A stretch of DNA of 53,560 nt from an uncultured Bacteroidales bacterium (GTDB taxonomy: Bacteria > Bacteroidota > Bacteroidia > Bacteroidales > Paludibacteraceae). The notes under the pieces were generated by a model that was given only the letters and a program-made list of their open reading frames with translations, ran no database searches and was not told the DNA's origin. A program made the position numbers and the translations under genes. The stretch covers positions 1 to 53,560 of the forward strand of contig ONMV01000011.1 of the NCBI GenBank assembly GCA_900319005.1, written 5' to 3'. Below are positions 23,502 through 31,601 of this stretch, piece after piece. Numbering within the stretch: the first letter of the stretch is position 1; each line of letters opens with the position of its first letter.

Positions 23502-24213
23502 ATCTACGTTCTCTCTTCTGATAATCTACAATGGCTTTGTAGAACTCTTCTTCTGTGAACTCCGGCCATAAGCAATCCGTGAAATACAGCTCGCTGTATG
23601 CCAGTTGCCAAAGCAGGAAATTGCTGATACGATACTCACCGCTGGTACGAATGAGGAGATCCGGATCCGGCATCTCGCGGGTGGTCATGAGGCTGCTTAC
23701 GAGCTGTTCATTCACATCCTCGGCACGCAGTTCTCCTGCTTGTGCACGACGAACGGCAGTACGCATTGCCTCCGTGATTTCCCATCGGGAGGAATAGCTA
23801 AGTGCTATCACCATCGTCAGTCCCGTGTTTTGGTTTGTCTGCTCAATGCAACTGAGGAATTTCTGTTTCGTACCTTCCGGTAAGCGCTCGATATCACCGA
23901 TTGTCTGCAGACGAACATTGTTGTTCATGAGCGTCGGGGTCTCTTTCACAATCGTATCAACCAACAAGGTCATTAAAGCATCTACTTCCTCCTTGGGTCT
24001 GTTCCAGTTCTCCGTGGAGAAGGTGTAAAGCGTCAGATACTCAATGCCCAACTTGGTTGCTGCTACGGTGATGTTATGCACGGTTTCTACCCCTTGCTTA
24101 TGCCCGAACATACGTGCCAGACCTTGTTTCTTTGCCCATCGGCCGTTACCATCCATAATGATGGCGATGTGGCGCGGCAGGGACGATTTGTCTATTTGTT
24201 CTTTATAATCCAT
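23473..24213 (-). CDS. uppS: isoprenyl transferase (undecaprenyl diphosphate synthase)
   Basis: Condenses isopentenyl diphosphate onto farnesyl diphosphate to make the C55 lipid carrier for peptidoglycan and other glycans. The 246 residues are typical. [16 protein letters not shown] holds the catalytic Asp and the P-loop-like Asn-Gly-Arg, and [20 protein letters not shown] and [20 protein letters not shown] bind the diphosphates. It stands directly before bamA with a 29-base overlap and 5 bases after the DUF6089-type gene, which is the conserved Bacteroidetes order. Confidence 0.95.
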   Translation of the reverse strand: MDYKEQIDKSSLPRHIAIIMDGNGRWAKKQGLARMFGHKQGVETVHNITVAATKLGIEYLTLYTFSTENWNRPKEEVDALMTLLVDTIVKETPTLMNNNVRLQTIGDIERLPEGTKQKFLSCIEQTNQNTGLTMVIALSYSSRWEITEAMRTAVRRAQAGELRAEDVNEQLVSSLMTTREMPDPDLLIRTSGEYRISNFLLWQLAYSELYFTDCLWPEFTEEEFYKAIVDYQKRERRFGKTSEQIH

Positions 24214-24218
24214 TGTCT

Positions 24219-24935
24219 TTAAAAATTACATATCCGGCATACTTTCTTGGCCTTGGCGAACTCAAAAACAAGCCCGACCGTAAACATCCCTGTCAGGTCG
24301 CAGTTCATCCAATTCCAGCCGTTGAGCTGATGCTTGTTATCCAACGCATCGCGGCTCTCCAAGTTATCCGCCATGTATATATTATGCTGCCATGCAATAT
24401 TCATGCCAATGAAGCGATGAAACTTCCATTTGAATCCGATTCCCAGTGGGATATATGCTGTTGCATGTGTTCCGCGGGATAAAGCCGCCTTGTCTCCGAT
24501 GCCGTACATGCCTGCGCCGATACCTAAGAAAATATACGGGGTGTAAGGGCGGATACGCTTGTCGTATTTATTGGAAGTGCCGAAACGGAAAAAATTGAAC
24601 TCCGCCATTACGTCCACGTTGATCATCTGGTTCTGCCAACGGGTGTCCAGCTTATGGCCGCGTATGTCAAAATCACTGCCGGCAATGCGCTGCCCCGACA
24701 CTTTCGCCTGAATAGCCCAGCGCTTGGTGAATTTATACCGGAAATGAATGCCGTACGCCTCGCGGATGTTCGTGAAAATATGCGGCGCGGCATCTCCAAC
24801 ATAATACCCGAATCCTCCCTGTACACCTAATTCGCACAAGTACGGCTGGTCCGTACTGAGCACTTGCGCACGTGTTTCTACGCTTGCACACGCAAGCACT
24901 AACACGCTCGTTATTATATAGATGTACCGCTTCAT
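24219..24935 (-). CDS. DUF6089-like outer membrane beta-barrel protein
   Basis: A 238-residue exported protein with alternating hydrophobic strands typical of an 8-stranded barrel. [20 protein letters not shown] is a signal peptide. ATG 24935 is preferred over ATG 24968 because AGGAGAAG precedes it and the signal peptide then starts the protein. Strand patterns include [34 protein letters not shown] and [19 protein letters not shown]. Proteins of this type precede uppS-bamA in many Bacteroidetes, which supports an envelope-assembly link, but no biochemical role is known to me. It is the first gene of the long envelope operon, with a strong promoter 49 bases upstream. Confidence 0.8.
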   Translation of the reverse strand: MKRYIYIITSVLVLACASVETRAQVLSTDQPYLCELGVQGGFGYYVGDAAPHIFTNIREAYGIHFRYKFTKRWAIQAKVSGQRIAGSDFDIRGHKLDTRWQNQMINVDVMAEFNFFRFGTSNKYDKRIRPYTPYIFLGIGAGMYGIGDKAALSRGTHATAYIPLGIGFKWKFHRFIGMNIAWQHNIYMADNLESRDALDNKHQLNGWNWMNCDLTGMFTVGLVFEFAKAKKVCRICNF

Positions 24936-24984
24936 TCTTCTCCTGCGCACACGCGCATAATAATTCATATTACAAAATCGGGCG

Positions 24985-25016
24985 CAAAGGTACAAAAAAA
25001 AATGGATATATGCAAA
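24985..25016 (-). promoter_or_regulatory. promoter of the DUF6089-uppS-bamA-skp-murF operon
   Basis: On the minus strand, TTTG at 25016-25013, 20-base spacer, TACCTTTG at 24992-24985. The radA terminator hairpin starts 2 bases beyond the -33 box. It is the only recognisable promoter for at least nine downstream genes. Confidence 0.82.
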
Positions 25017-25017
25017 T

Positions 25018-25042
25018 AAATCTGCACTTTTGATGCAGATTT
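25018..25042 (-). terminator. terminator downstream of radA
   Basis: A 9-bp perfect stem (AAATCTGCA / TGCAGATTT) with a 7-base loop. On the minus strand it is followed by TATTTGCATAT, so the T tract is short and merges with the -33 element of the next promoter. It probably ends the dnaN-DUF4954-rnz-radA transcript. Confidence 0.7.
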
Positions 25043-25164
25043 ATCGATTATCGTGTCCGTTTGGATTAATTGGATTTGTACATGAAGTGCTTTTTAGAAT
25101 TATTTCGCCAACCGGCATTGTATTCCTGACGAACATAAAAAGAGAAATAATCGGTTCATGGTAT

Positions 25165-26523
25165 TTAATTTTTTATGAGTAAGCGAAAAGCGTCCGTCAC
25201 TTTCTTAACCGGCACAATCTCAATAGAGTAGCGCCCTGTCTCTACCTTTTGCTCGGCAGGGATGAGGATGCGACGGAAACCTAATTTCTGGGCTTCGGAG
25301 ATACGTTGTTCGATGCGGTTGACCGGGCGAATCTCTCCTGCCAAACCCACTTCTCCGCAAAGGCATGTACCTGCGTCCAAGGCGATGTCCATATTACTGC
25401 TCAGAACGGCAGCCAGAACCGCCAGATCAATAGCAGGGTCTTGCACTTTGAGGCCACCTGCTATATTGAGGAAGACATCTTTTTGGAGCAGTTTGAAACC
25501 CACGCGTTTCTCCAAGACAGCCAATAACATGTTTAGTCGCCGTCCGTCAAACCCGGTAGAGGAGCGCTGCGGCGTACCATAAGCGGCAGAGGAGACGAGT
25601 GCTTGTACTTCGATAAGGAACGGTCTTACCCCTTCGACTGCTGCGGCGATAGCGATGCCGCTCAAGCCTTCTCGAGCTGTAGAGAGCAGTAATTCCGAGG
25701 GATTAGTCACTTCCCTCAGACCATCCTGCCGCATCTCATAGATTCCGATCTCGGACGTTGAGCCGAACCGGTTCTTCTGCGCACGCAGAATACGGTACAT
25801 ATATTGCTGGTCGCCCTCGAATTGCAGCACGGTGTCCACGATGTGTTCCAATACTTTAGGCCCCGCCAGCGAACCTTCTTTGTTAATATGTCCGATTATG
25901 ATGAACGGTATATTGCGCGTTTTGGCAAACTCCAAAATTCGAGCAGCACACTCGCGTACTTGCGTGAGGCTGCCGATGGAGGCTTCAACTACCTCTGTGC
26001 CAATTGTTTGGATGGAGTCAATGACTACTATCTCGGGTTCCAGTTCTTTTACCTGCTCCAAGATGCGCTCTAACGACGTCTCGGAAGAAATGTATAAATT
26101 TTCCGCATTGCCGGCTAAGCGTTCGGCGCGCAGTTTGAGTTGGCGTACGGACTCCTCTCCGGAAGCGTAGAAGGTCTTTCGCTCGCCTTGTTGCATGAGC
26201 ACTTGGAGCGCGAGGGTTGATTTGCCGATACCGGGTTCACCGCCCAAGAGCACAAGACTTCCCGGAACCAGACCTCCTCCTAAGACACGATTAAACTCGC
26301 CGTTAAACATGTCAATCCGCATCTCGTTGGTAGCGACAACGTCTTGCAGACGCTTCGGCTGACTCGTCTTTGAAATCTGACGGCTGACGGCTGAATGCTG
26401 ATGGCTTTCAATCACCTCCTCTTCATACGTGCCCCATTCGCCGCAGATAGGACAGCGTCCTAACATCTGCGGAGCTTTAGCACCGCAGGACGAACAGACA
26501 TATTGGATAGTTGACTTTGCCAT
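25165..26523 (-). CDS. radA: DNA repair protein RadA
   Basis: A RecA-related helicase for branch migration in recombination; 452 residues. The N-terminal zinc finger has C10-x2-C13 and C24-x2-C27. Walker A is GGEPGIGKST (about residue 94), Walker B is in EIVVIDSIQTI, and the RadA-specific motif KNRFGST lies near 260. The C-terminal Lon-like domain (SSAAYGTPQRSSTGFDGRRL ... LCGEVGLAGEIRPVNRIEQR) completes the architecture. A heptamer array adds about ten residues (SHQHSAVSRQISK region, about 38-50) in the linker between zinc finger and ATPase, where length should be tolerated. It is the last gene of the dnaN-DUF4954-rnz-radA run. Confidence 0.95.
   Translation of the reverse strand: MAKSTIQYVCSSCGAKAPQMLGRCPICGEWGTYEEEVIESHQHSAVSRQISKTSQPKRLQDVVATNEMRIDMFNGEFNRVLGGGLVPGSLVLLGGEPGIGKSTLALQVLMQQGERKTFYASGEESVRQLKLRAERLAGNAENLYISSETSLERILEQVKELEPEIVVIDSIQTIGTEVVEASIGSLTQVRECAARILEFAKTRNIPFIIIGHINKEGSLAGPKVLEHIVDTVLQFEGDQQYMYRILRAQKNRFGSTSEIGIYEMRQDGLREVTNPSELLLSTAREGLSGIAIAAAVEGVRPFLIEVQALVSSAAYGTPQRSSTGFDGRRLNMLLAVLEKRVGFKLLQKDVFLNIAGGLKVQDPAIDLAVLAAVLSSNMDIALDAGTCLCGEVGLAGEIRPVNRIEQRISEAQKLGFRRILIPAEQKVETGRYSIEIVPVKKVTDAFRLLIKN
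26377..26404. repeat. four-unit heptamer array in radA
   Basis: CTGACGG, CTGACGG, CTGAATG, CTGATGG. This is GC-richer than the other arrays but keeps the 7-base period and is read in frame. Confidence 0.78.
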
Positions 26524-26549
26524 TTTTTACATCGTGCATAGATGCGCGA

Positions 26550-27410
26550 TTAGAGAGTTATAACGTCGTTTTCCTCTGCAAGGATAGTGTTATCGAAGAT
26601 GGGTTTGGCCTCTTGCAAGAAGAGATTATGGTCTTCAACCCGTGCGGAATAATGACCCAAAATCAGTTTTTTTGCCTTTGCCATCTTGGCTATCGTAGCC
26701 GCTTCGGCTGCCGTAGAGTGTTTGACCTCTTTGCTTCGGGCTCCGTGTTCCTGCAAGAAAGTGGATTCGTGATAAAGCGTATCCACATCTTCGATGATAG
26801 GAATGATTTTCTCGCTGTACTGGGTGTCCGAACAATAGGCGTAACGCTTGTGGGTCTCATGGCTGAATGAACCGTCTTCGTTCTTCACCCGATGGGTCTC
26901 CTTGAAGAGAAAACCGCAGGTGGGTACACCATGTTTGAGAGGAATAGTTTCCACGGAAACAGTGCGATCCTCAAAAATGACCTCATGCTTGCGCGGATTG
27001 ATAGGATGAAAAATGATGTCGTATAACCGATCGTTCGCGTGGTACTCCAGAAGCGGCTTGAGTAGTTTCTCCAAATCCGGATGAGCGTAAATATGCATGG
27101 GCTGCGTACGTTTGAGCATGCCCAGCGTGGTAAGCAACCCGATCAGACCGAAACAGTGGTCTCCATGTAGGTGCGAAATGAAGATGTTATACAGTCTGGA
27201 GGTGTGTACCCCCAGTTTCTGCATCGTCAGGATGACCCCTTCGCCGCAATCAACGAGAAAGGACTTGTCGCACAACTCCACCAACTGCGCCGAAGGCGAG
27301 GTGGTCCTCGTCGGCTTGGCACTTCCGCATCCTAATATGGTTACTTTTCCTTCGCTCAAAATCTTCAAATTGTTAAATCTTAAAATCTTCAATTTGTGCA
27401 AGTTTGGCAA
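26550..27410 (-). CDS. rnz: ribonuclease Z
   Basis: A zinc endonuclease that trims the 3' trailer of tRNA precursors, which matters here because none of the window's tRNAs encodes CCA. It has up to 286 residues. Metallo-beta-lactamase motifs are SHLHGDHCFG (HxHxDH), DTQYSEK and the His of LILGHYSAR; the exosite arm lies around PINPRKHEVIFEDR. The true fold begins at KVTILGCGSAKPT. The preceding ~20 residues (MPNLHKLKILRFNNLKILSE) come from a heptamer-like array shared with the end of the upstream gene. The start is therefore uncertain: ATG 27410 overlaps DUF4954 by 38 bases, while a TTG just before SEGKVTIL is the alternative. Confidence 0.92.
   Translation of the reverse strand: MPNLHKLKILRFNNLKILSEGKVTILGCGSAKPTRTTSPSAQLVELCDKSFLVDCGEGVILTMQKLGVHTSRLYNIFISHLHGDHCFGLIGLLTTLGMLKRTQPMHIYAHPDLEKLLKPLLEYHANDRLYDIIFHPINPRKHEVIFEDRTVSVETIPLKHGVPTCGFLFKETHRVKNEDGSFSHETHKRYAYCSDTQYSEKIIPIIEDVDTLYHESTFLQEHGARSKEVKHSTAAEAATIAKMAKAKKLILGHYSARVEDHNLFLQEAKPIFDNTILAEENDVITL
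27356..27404. repeat. degenerate array across the DUF4954 stop and the rnz start
   Basis: Units such as AAATCTTC, AAATTGTT, AAATCTT, AAAATCTTC, AATTTG. The array encodes both the last residues of DUF4954 (AQIEDFKI) and the first ~18 of rnz in another frame. Confidence 0.65.
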
Positions 27411-29364
27411 GAACTCGATCGCCCAATTCGCTCTTTGTTTTGATATGTTCCAGCACAGCTTTTACGAATGAGTTGGACTCGAAATTACCGCGTACCTCTT
27501 CGAAATCCGCTTCGGCTTGTTCGCGGTCTCCGTCCACGCCAAAACCGGTTTGGCTGTTGAGATCGAACTCCTTTCGTGCATCGTTATACACCATTTTGTC
27601 CAATTCGACTACCGCCTCTTTCCATTCCTCAACCGTTTTGCGCAGTTGTTCCAGCGTCACTTGTTCTACGGAGCAACCCCAAACCTGCTCTAATTTTTCA
27701 CACGCCCAAGTCCATTCGTACGAGTAGTAGTTGGCGTGCATCTCTATGAGACGTTTCTGGATATCGGTTAGGCTGAGTGCCCCTTTCTCGATGTCGTCCA
27801 ACAGACGTTTTACTTCGTTCTTCGGCGCAATCAAACCCGCCATATCCACCCAATCTCCGGCTCCGATTGTACTATCCGGCCGTAACACGGAACGGATGTC
27901 GTCTATCGTGTGCCATTCTTTCTTTTCTAACCTGCTAATCAGGCTGTTACCGAGAAATTTCTGAATGCCGATAGTGTATAGCTCCCGCCCGTGACGAAGC
28001 GAACTGTTCCTGATCTTGCAGTTTCGATAACCGTACACTTCTGTGTTTTCTCCTCCTAAAGCTTGCAATTCGTTCAGTACTTCCCTGCCGCGCCACATTT
28101 TCTGCACGGTATATGGGCTTAGAAGGTTGAAATTGATCTGGTCTAACTTATTCGGATCTTTTCGGTTGTCACGTTTCGGCCATTTCTGTGCATCGCGGAT
28201 CGTACCTACGGTACGCAGGTTCGCTCCGGGCACCAGATAACTCTCCGAGTTGTTCTCTATCAGATACGAGAAAGGTAGCTCTGAAGTGTCCGCATGGTGG
28301 GTGTGACGTCCCATGACGAGACTGAAAGCACCTACTTTGGAGGGCCAGAGTAGATAACTGTCGCTGGTTGTTTTGGCACCTCGTTCGGCAATGCCCTGAT
28401 GAATCGGACCGAGTTTGTACATGTGGTTCGACTGGTTGGAACCCGAGCCGGCATTCAGGAACGAGAACATACCTGCGATGAGGAGTGTTGATTTATGGTG
28501 GGTCACGGTGTACGGTCCTGCGAAGATTGCGCACGCTTCTCCGTGCATTCCTTGACAGTTGCTAAAGAAGAGACTTTCGCCCGCCGAGTAGTGCTTGTCG
28601 AAGATACAGCCTTGCCCAACAAAGCACTTGTCCACCAAGGTCGAGTCGCCTATTTCAACACCCGAAGCAATAATGAAATCGGTACATTTGACGCCGCTAC
28701 CCAAGCGAATAGGAGCCGCTTCATTCGAATTGAGAGTACCGTTTTTCAGACGACTCACGCCGTTCAGTTCCGCATAATCGCCGATGCGGACATTCTTTAT
28801 ACTGCCGCAGTTCAGGATTCGTACATGATCGCCGATAAAGCCGTGGTCCGAAGCCTGCGCCTCCGCGTACGCATCTATTTGCCGCTCCAACTCATGAATC
28901 ATCGCCGGACGATGACGATAAAGCGTCAGAATATACGCCAAACTGGCGCTCAATTCGTTGAAAATAGGTATCTCGCGACCACCGCCTTCGTTCATCACCG
29001 GTACGCGTACGCCGTTGCCGAACGTGGAACGGCGATCCACTAGGATTGCGTTCACATTCTCAATGCAGGTGTGCGCTCCGATATGATAATTGGCGATGTA
29101 ATTATGGATGTTGTATAGGTGTGCATCGTCGCCTACCTCGCAGTTGTGCAAGGTGGCATTGTAGATTCCTGAGTGAATCGTCAGTCCTCCGGGCAACTCT
29201 ATCTCGCATCCGAAAACACCCAGTTGGTTGTGTCCGGAGAAAGTGGTGTTGCGCACGTATCTGGCATCGAATGCTTCGGCTACCTCCACGTCCGCCCAGT
29301 TACGGGCACTACATCCCTGTGCCTCCATCTGCGCGATCTCTTGTCGCGATAATTTTCTATACAT
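27373..29364 (-). CDS. DUF4954-family protein (left-handed beta-helix)
   Basis: A 663-residue cytoplasmic protein with no signal peptide. The first half is built of hexapeptide-like turns (CEVGDDAHLYNIHNYIANYH, IGDYAELNGVSRL, VEIGDSTLVDKCFVGQGC), as in sugar-nucleotide or acyl transferases with a left-handed beta-helix. The second half is helical (EKKEWHTIDDIRSVLRPDST onward). This matches the Bacteroidetes/spirochete family DUF4954, whose substrate is not known to me. It lies between dnaN (61 bases away) and rnz (overlapping). The C-terminal residues are encoded by a repeat array. Confidence 0.82.
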   Translation of the reverse strand: MYRKLSRQEIAQMEAQGCSARNWADVEVAEAFDARYVRNTTFSGHNQLGVFGCEIELPGGLTIHSGIYNATLHNCEVGDDAHLYNIHNYIANYHIGAHTCIENVNAILVDRRSTFGNGVRVPVMNEGGGREIPIFNELSASLAYILTLYRHRPAMIHELERQIDAYAEAQASDHGFIGDHVRILNCGSIKNVRIGDYAELNGVSRLKNGTLNSNEAAPIRLGSGVKCTDFIIASGVEIGDSTLVDKCFVGQGCIFDKHYSAGESLFFSNCQGMHGEACAIFAGPYTVTHHKSTLLIAGMFSFLNAGSGSNQSNHMYKLGPIHQGIAERGAKTTSDSYLLWPSKVGAFSLVMGRHTHHADTSELPFSYLIENNSESYLVPGANLRTVGTIRDAQKWPKRDNRKDPNKLDQINFNLLSPYTVQKMWRGREVLNELQALGGENTEVYGYRNCKIRNSSLRHGRELYTIGIQKFLGNSLISRLEKKEWHTIDDIRSVLRPDSTIGAGDWVDMAGLIAPKNEVKRLLDDIEKGALSLTDIQKRLIEMHANYYSYEWTWACEKLEQVWGCSVEQVTLEQLRKTVEEWKEAVVELDKMVYNDARKEFDLNSQTGFGVDGDREQAEADFEEVRGNFESNSFVKAVLEHIKTKSELGDRVLAKLAQIEDFKI

Positions 29365-29425
29365 AATCGGTCTATGCTCTATCAGCGTAGCGGTCTATAT
29401 TCTATCAGGCCGCAGGCCGGTCTCT

Positions 29426-30550
29426 TTAATCGTTCAGCAACATCGGCATAAGCAGCATCAGTACGTCTTCGTTCTCCTGGTTCTCAGCCGGAAGGATGAG
29501 GCCTGCGCGTGCCGGATCTGCCAGTTTCAACTGTACTTCTGTGCTCTCAATCGAGCTCAGCAGGTCGATTAGGAACGGCGCCTTGAAACCGATGGCCATC
29601 GGTGTGCCGTTGTAATCGCAACTGATGGTTTCTTCTGCGCTGGTCGAGAAATCGATGTCCTGTGCGGAGATTTTGATTTGGTTCTCGCTGAGCGCCAGAC
29701 GAAGCTGTGCGGTACCGTTGTTAGCGAAGACAGCTACACGCTTGCAAGCGTTGATAATCGTCTGACGGTCAACGGTTACCACGTTTTGGTTACCCTGTGG
29801 AATAACGGCGTTGTAGTTCGGGAAACGACCCTCGATCTGACGGCAAACGATGATTGTGCTGCCAAACTCAAAACGGGCGTTCTTGGCGCCAAACGTAACT
29901 TTTACTTCGTTCTCCTCTTTCGCCAATAGGTTCTTCAGCAGCCCTGCGGGTTTCTTGGGCAGAATGAAACTTGCCTCTGCGCCGGCAGCTACGCTGGTGT
30001 TCGTATAACGAACCAAACGGTGTGCGTCGGTTGCTACCATCGTCACTTTGTCTGCTGCGATGTCGAAGAATATACCGTTCATAACGGGACGCAAGTCGTC
30101 GTCCGCCGTGCAGAAAATGGTCTTCTCAATTGCACTCTGCAGTACGTTTGCCGGCAATGCGATCTGACGTGCTTCTGCTTCTGCGGCAGGCATCTCCGGA
30201 TACTCGTTGCCGTTAACGCCAACGAACGAATAGGTACCGTTCTGGCTTATCATGTTGACTGCGAAATTATTCTCGTCAATGGTGAATGCCAGCGGTTGCT
30301 CACTGAACTCCTTGAGGGTCTCCAACAGCAACTTGGCTGCCGAAGCTACTTTGCCGTTTCCTTCTGCGCCCTCCACCTCGATACTTGTGCGGATGGTCGT
30401 CTCGCCGTCCGAGGCGGTTAACATCAACTCGTTACCAACCAAATCAAACAGCACGTCGTCCAGAATAGGCAGCGCGTTCTTGTTGTTAATCACACGGCTT
30501 ACAGCCTGCAATTGAGAAAAGAGTTTCGAACTCGATACATTGAATTTCAT
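29426..30550 (-). CDS. dnaN: DNA polymerase III subunit beta (sliding clamp)
   Basis: The ring-shaped processivity clamp of the replicative polymerase; 374 residues, three similar domains. MKFNVSSSKLFSQLQAVSRV opens domain 1. ATDAHRLVRYTNTSV and EGRFPNYNAVIPQ mark domain 2. The C-terminal LLMPMLLND corresponds to the MPM(R)-type end that borders the peptide-binding cleft. dnaN is separate from dnaA here, as is usual in Bacteroidetes. It has its own promoter, overlapping that of the divergent murI, and heads the dnaN-DUF4954-rnz-radA run. Confidence 0.95.
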   Translation of the reverse strand: MKFNVSSSKLFSQLQAVSRVINNKNALPILDDVLFDLVGNELMLTASDGETTIRTSIEVEGAEGNGKVASAAKLLLETLKEFSEQPLAFTIDENNFAVNMISQNGTYSFVGVNGNEYPEMPAAEAEARQIALPANVLQSAIEKTIFCTADDDLRPVMNGIFFDIAADKVTMVATDAHRLVRYTNTSVAAGAEASFILPKKPAGLLKNLLAKEENEVKVTFGAKNARFEFGSTIIVCRQIEGRFPNYNAVIPQGNQNVVTVDRQTIINACKRVAVFANNGTAQLRLALSENQIKISAQDIDFSTSAEETISCDYNGTPMAIGFKAPFLIDLLSSIESTEVQLKLADPARAGLILPAENQENEDVLMLLMPMLLND

Positions 30551-30607
30551 ATACGTATAGTTTTAATATTTTTTACAATTTTATTGTAATTGTTAACAAA
30601 TAGCGTG

Positions 30608-30639
30608 CAAAGATACACTTTTTTTTGCACATATGCAAA
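30608..30639 (-). promoter_or_regulatory. promoter of dnaN
   Basis: On the minus strand, TTTG at 30639-30636, 20-base spacer, TATCTTTG at 30615-30608. It overlaps the murI promoter on the other strand by 16 bases. Confidence 0.82.
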
Positions 30640-30655
30640 TTTTTTTGTAATTTTG
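30624..30655 (+). promoter_or_regulatory. promoter of murI
   Basis: TTTG 30624-30627, 20-base spacer, TAATTTTG 30648-30655. The murI ATG is 9 bases downstream, so the mRNA is nearly leaderless. The two facing -33 boxes form TTTGCA-CATA-TGCAAA. Confidence 0.82.
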
Positions 30656-30664
30656 CAGCGGATT

Positions 30665-31594
30665 ATGGCAAAAATAGGTGTTTTTGATAGCGGATACGGT
30701 GGTCTGACCATTCTGGATGCCATCCGTCGCGAGCTTCCCGAGTATGATTATGTCTATCTTGGGGACAATGCCCGTGCACCTTATGGTACGCACTCGTTCG
30801 ATGTCATCTATCGGTACACCCTTCAGGCCGTTCAATATCTCATCAACAAAAACTGTGCCTTAATCATTCTGGCGTGCAATACCGCCTCTGCGAAAGCGCT
30901 GAGAACCATTCAGCAGCATGACCTGCCGTTAATAAATGATCAAAGGGTAAATGACCAAAGGGTAAATGTCTTGGGCGTCATTCGTCCGACGGTAGAAGCG
31001 GTGCCGGCTATCACCAAAAATGGACATGTCGGCATTCTTGCCACTCCGGCTACCGTCTCCTCTGAGAGTTATGTGCTGGAGTTGGAGAAAATCTCACATA
31101 GTGAAGCTCCCTCCCTTGAGGGGAGGGCGGGGGGAAAGGTTTGTCCGCTTGTCATTACTCAACAAGCCTGCCCGCTCTGGGTGCCGCTCATCGAGGCTGG
31201 CGAACATAACGGACCGGGCACCAAGTATTTCATCGGCAAGTACCTGCGTGAGATACTCGCCAAAGATCCGCAGATTGACACCCTCGTGCTCGGTTGTACC
31301 CACTATCCGCTCATGAAAGAGCAAATCGACAACTGGCTCGAGTTTCGTCATGAACTGGATGAGTCGGAATTCCCTCTTCCGGTGAATTCACCAAGGGTGA
31401 CTACTATTGCACAAGGCGAACTCGAAGCCAAGTCTCTCGCGGATTATCTGCATCGTCACCCCGAGTACCGAGACCAACTCTCCACTAACGGGACATGCTC
31501 CTATCTGACTACAGAAAATGCGGACCGCTTCTCGCAATCCGCATCTCAATTTATCGGTTCACCTGTTCAGGCGGAGCACATAGCGCTTTCCTAA
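30665..31594 (+). CDS. murI: glutamate racemase with two in-frame repeat insertions
   Basis: Supplies D-glutamate for peptidoglycan; 309 residues from ATG 30665. The longer frame from 30590 crosses both promoters and is rejected. The fold opens with KIGVFDSGYGGLTILDAI. The two catalytic Cys lie in ILACNTASAKALR and LVLGCTHYPLMKE. YLGDNARAPYGTHS binds substrate. Two stretches look foreign: INDQRVNDQRVN (about residues 89-101, from a 15-base tandem repeat) and EAPSLEGRAGGK (about 148-159, from a C/T-rich palindromic element). Both are in loops and keep the frame. It is convergent with sufB, with 7 bases between stops. In many Bacteroides murI follows the skp genes; here it is elsewhere. Confidence 0.94.
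   Translation: MAKIGVFDSGYGGLTILDAIRRELPEYDYVYLGDNARAPYGTHSFDVIYRYTLQAVQYLINKNCALIILACNTASAKALRTIQQHDLPLINDQRVNDQRVNVLGVIRPTVEAVPAITKNGHVGILATPATVSSESYVLELEKISHSEAPSLEGRAGGKVCPLVITQQACPLWVPLIEAGEHNGPGTKYFIGKYLREILAKDPQIDTLVLGCTHYPLMKEQIDNWLEFRHELDESEFPLPVNSPRVTTIAQGELEAKSLADYLHRHPEYRDQLSTNGTCSYLTTENADRFSQSASQFIGSPVQAEHIALS
30934..30970. repeat. 15-bp tandem repeat in murI
   Basis: AAATGATCAAAGGGT at 30934-30948, AAATGACCAAAGGGT at 30949-30963, then AAATGTC. Each unit is 7+8 bases and encodes five residues (NDQRV), so it is frame-neutral. Confidence 0.8.
31107..31141. repeat. C/T-rich palindromic insertion in murI
   Basis: CTCCCTCCCTTGAGGGGAGG followed by GCGGGGGGAAAGG. It shares its core with the hflX element at 15481. 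It encodes EAPSLEGRAGGK in frame. Confidence 0.78.
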
Positions 31595-31601
31595 TGGTGA
31601 A

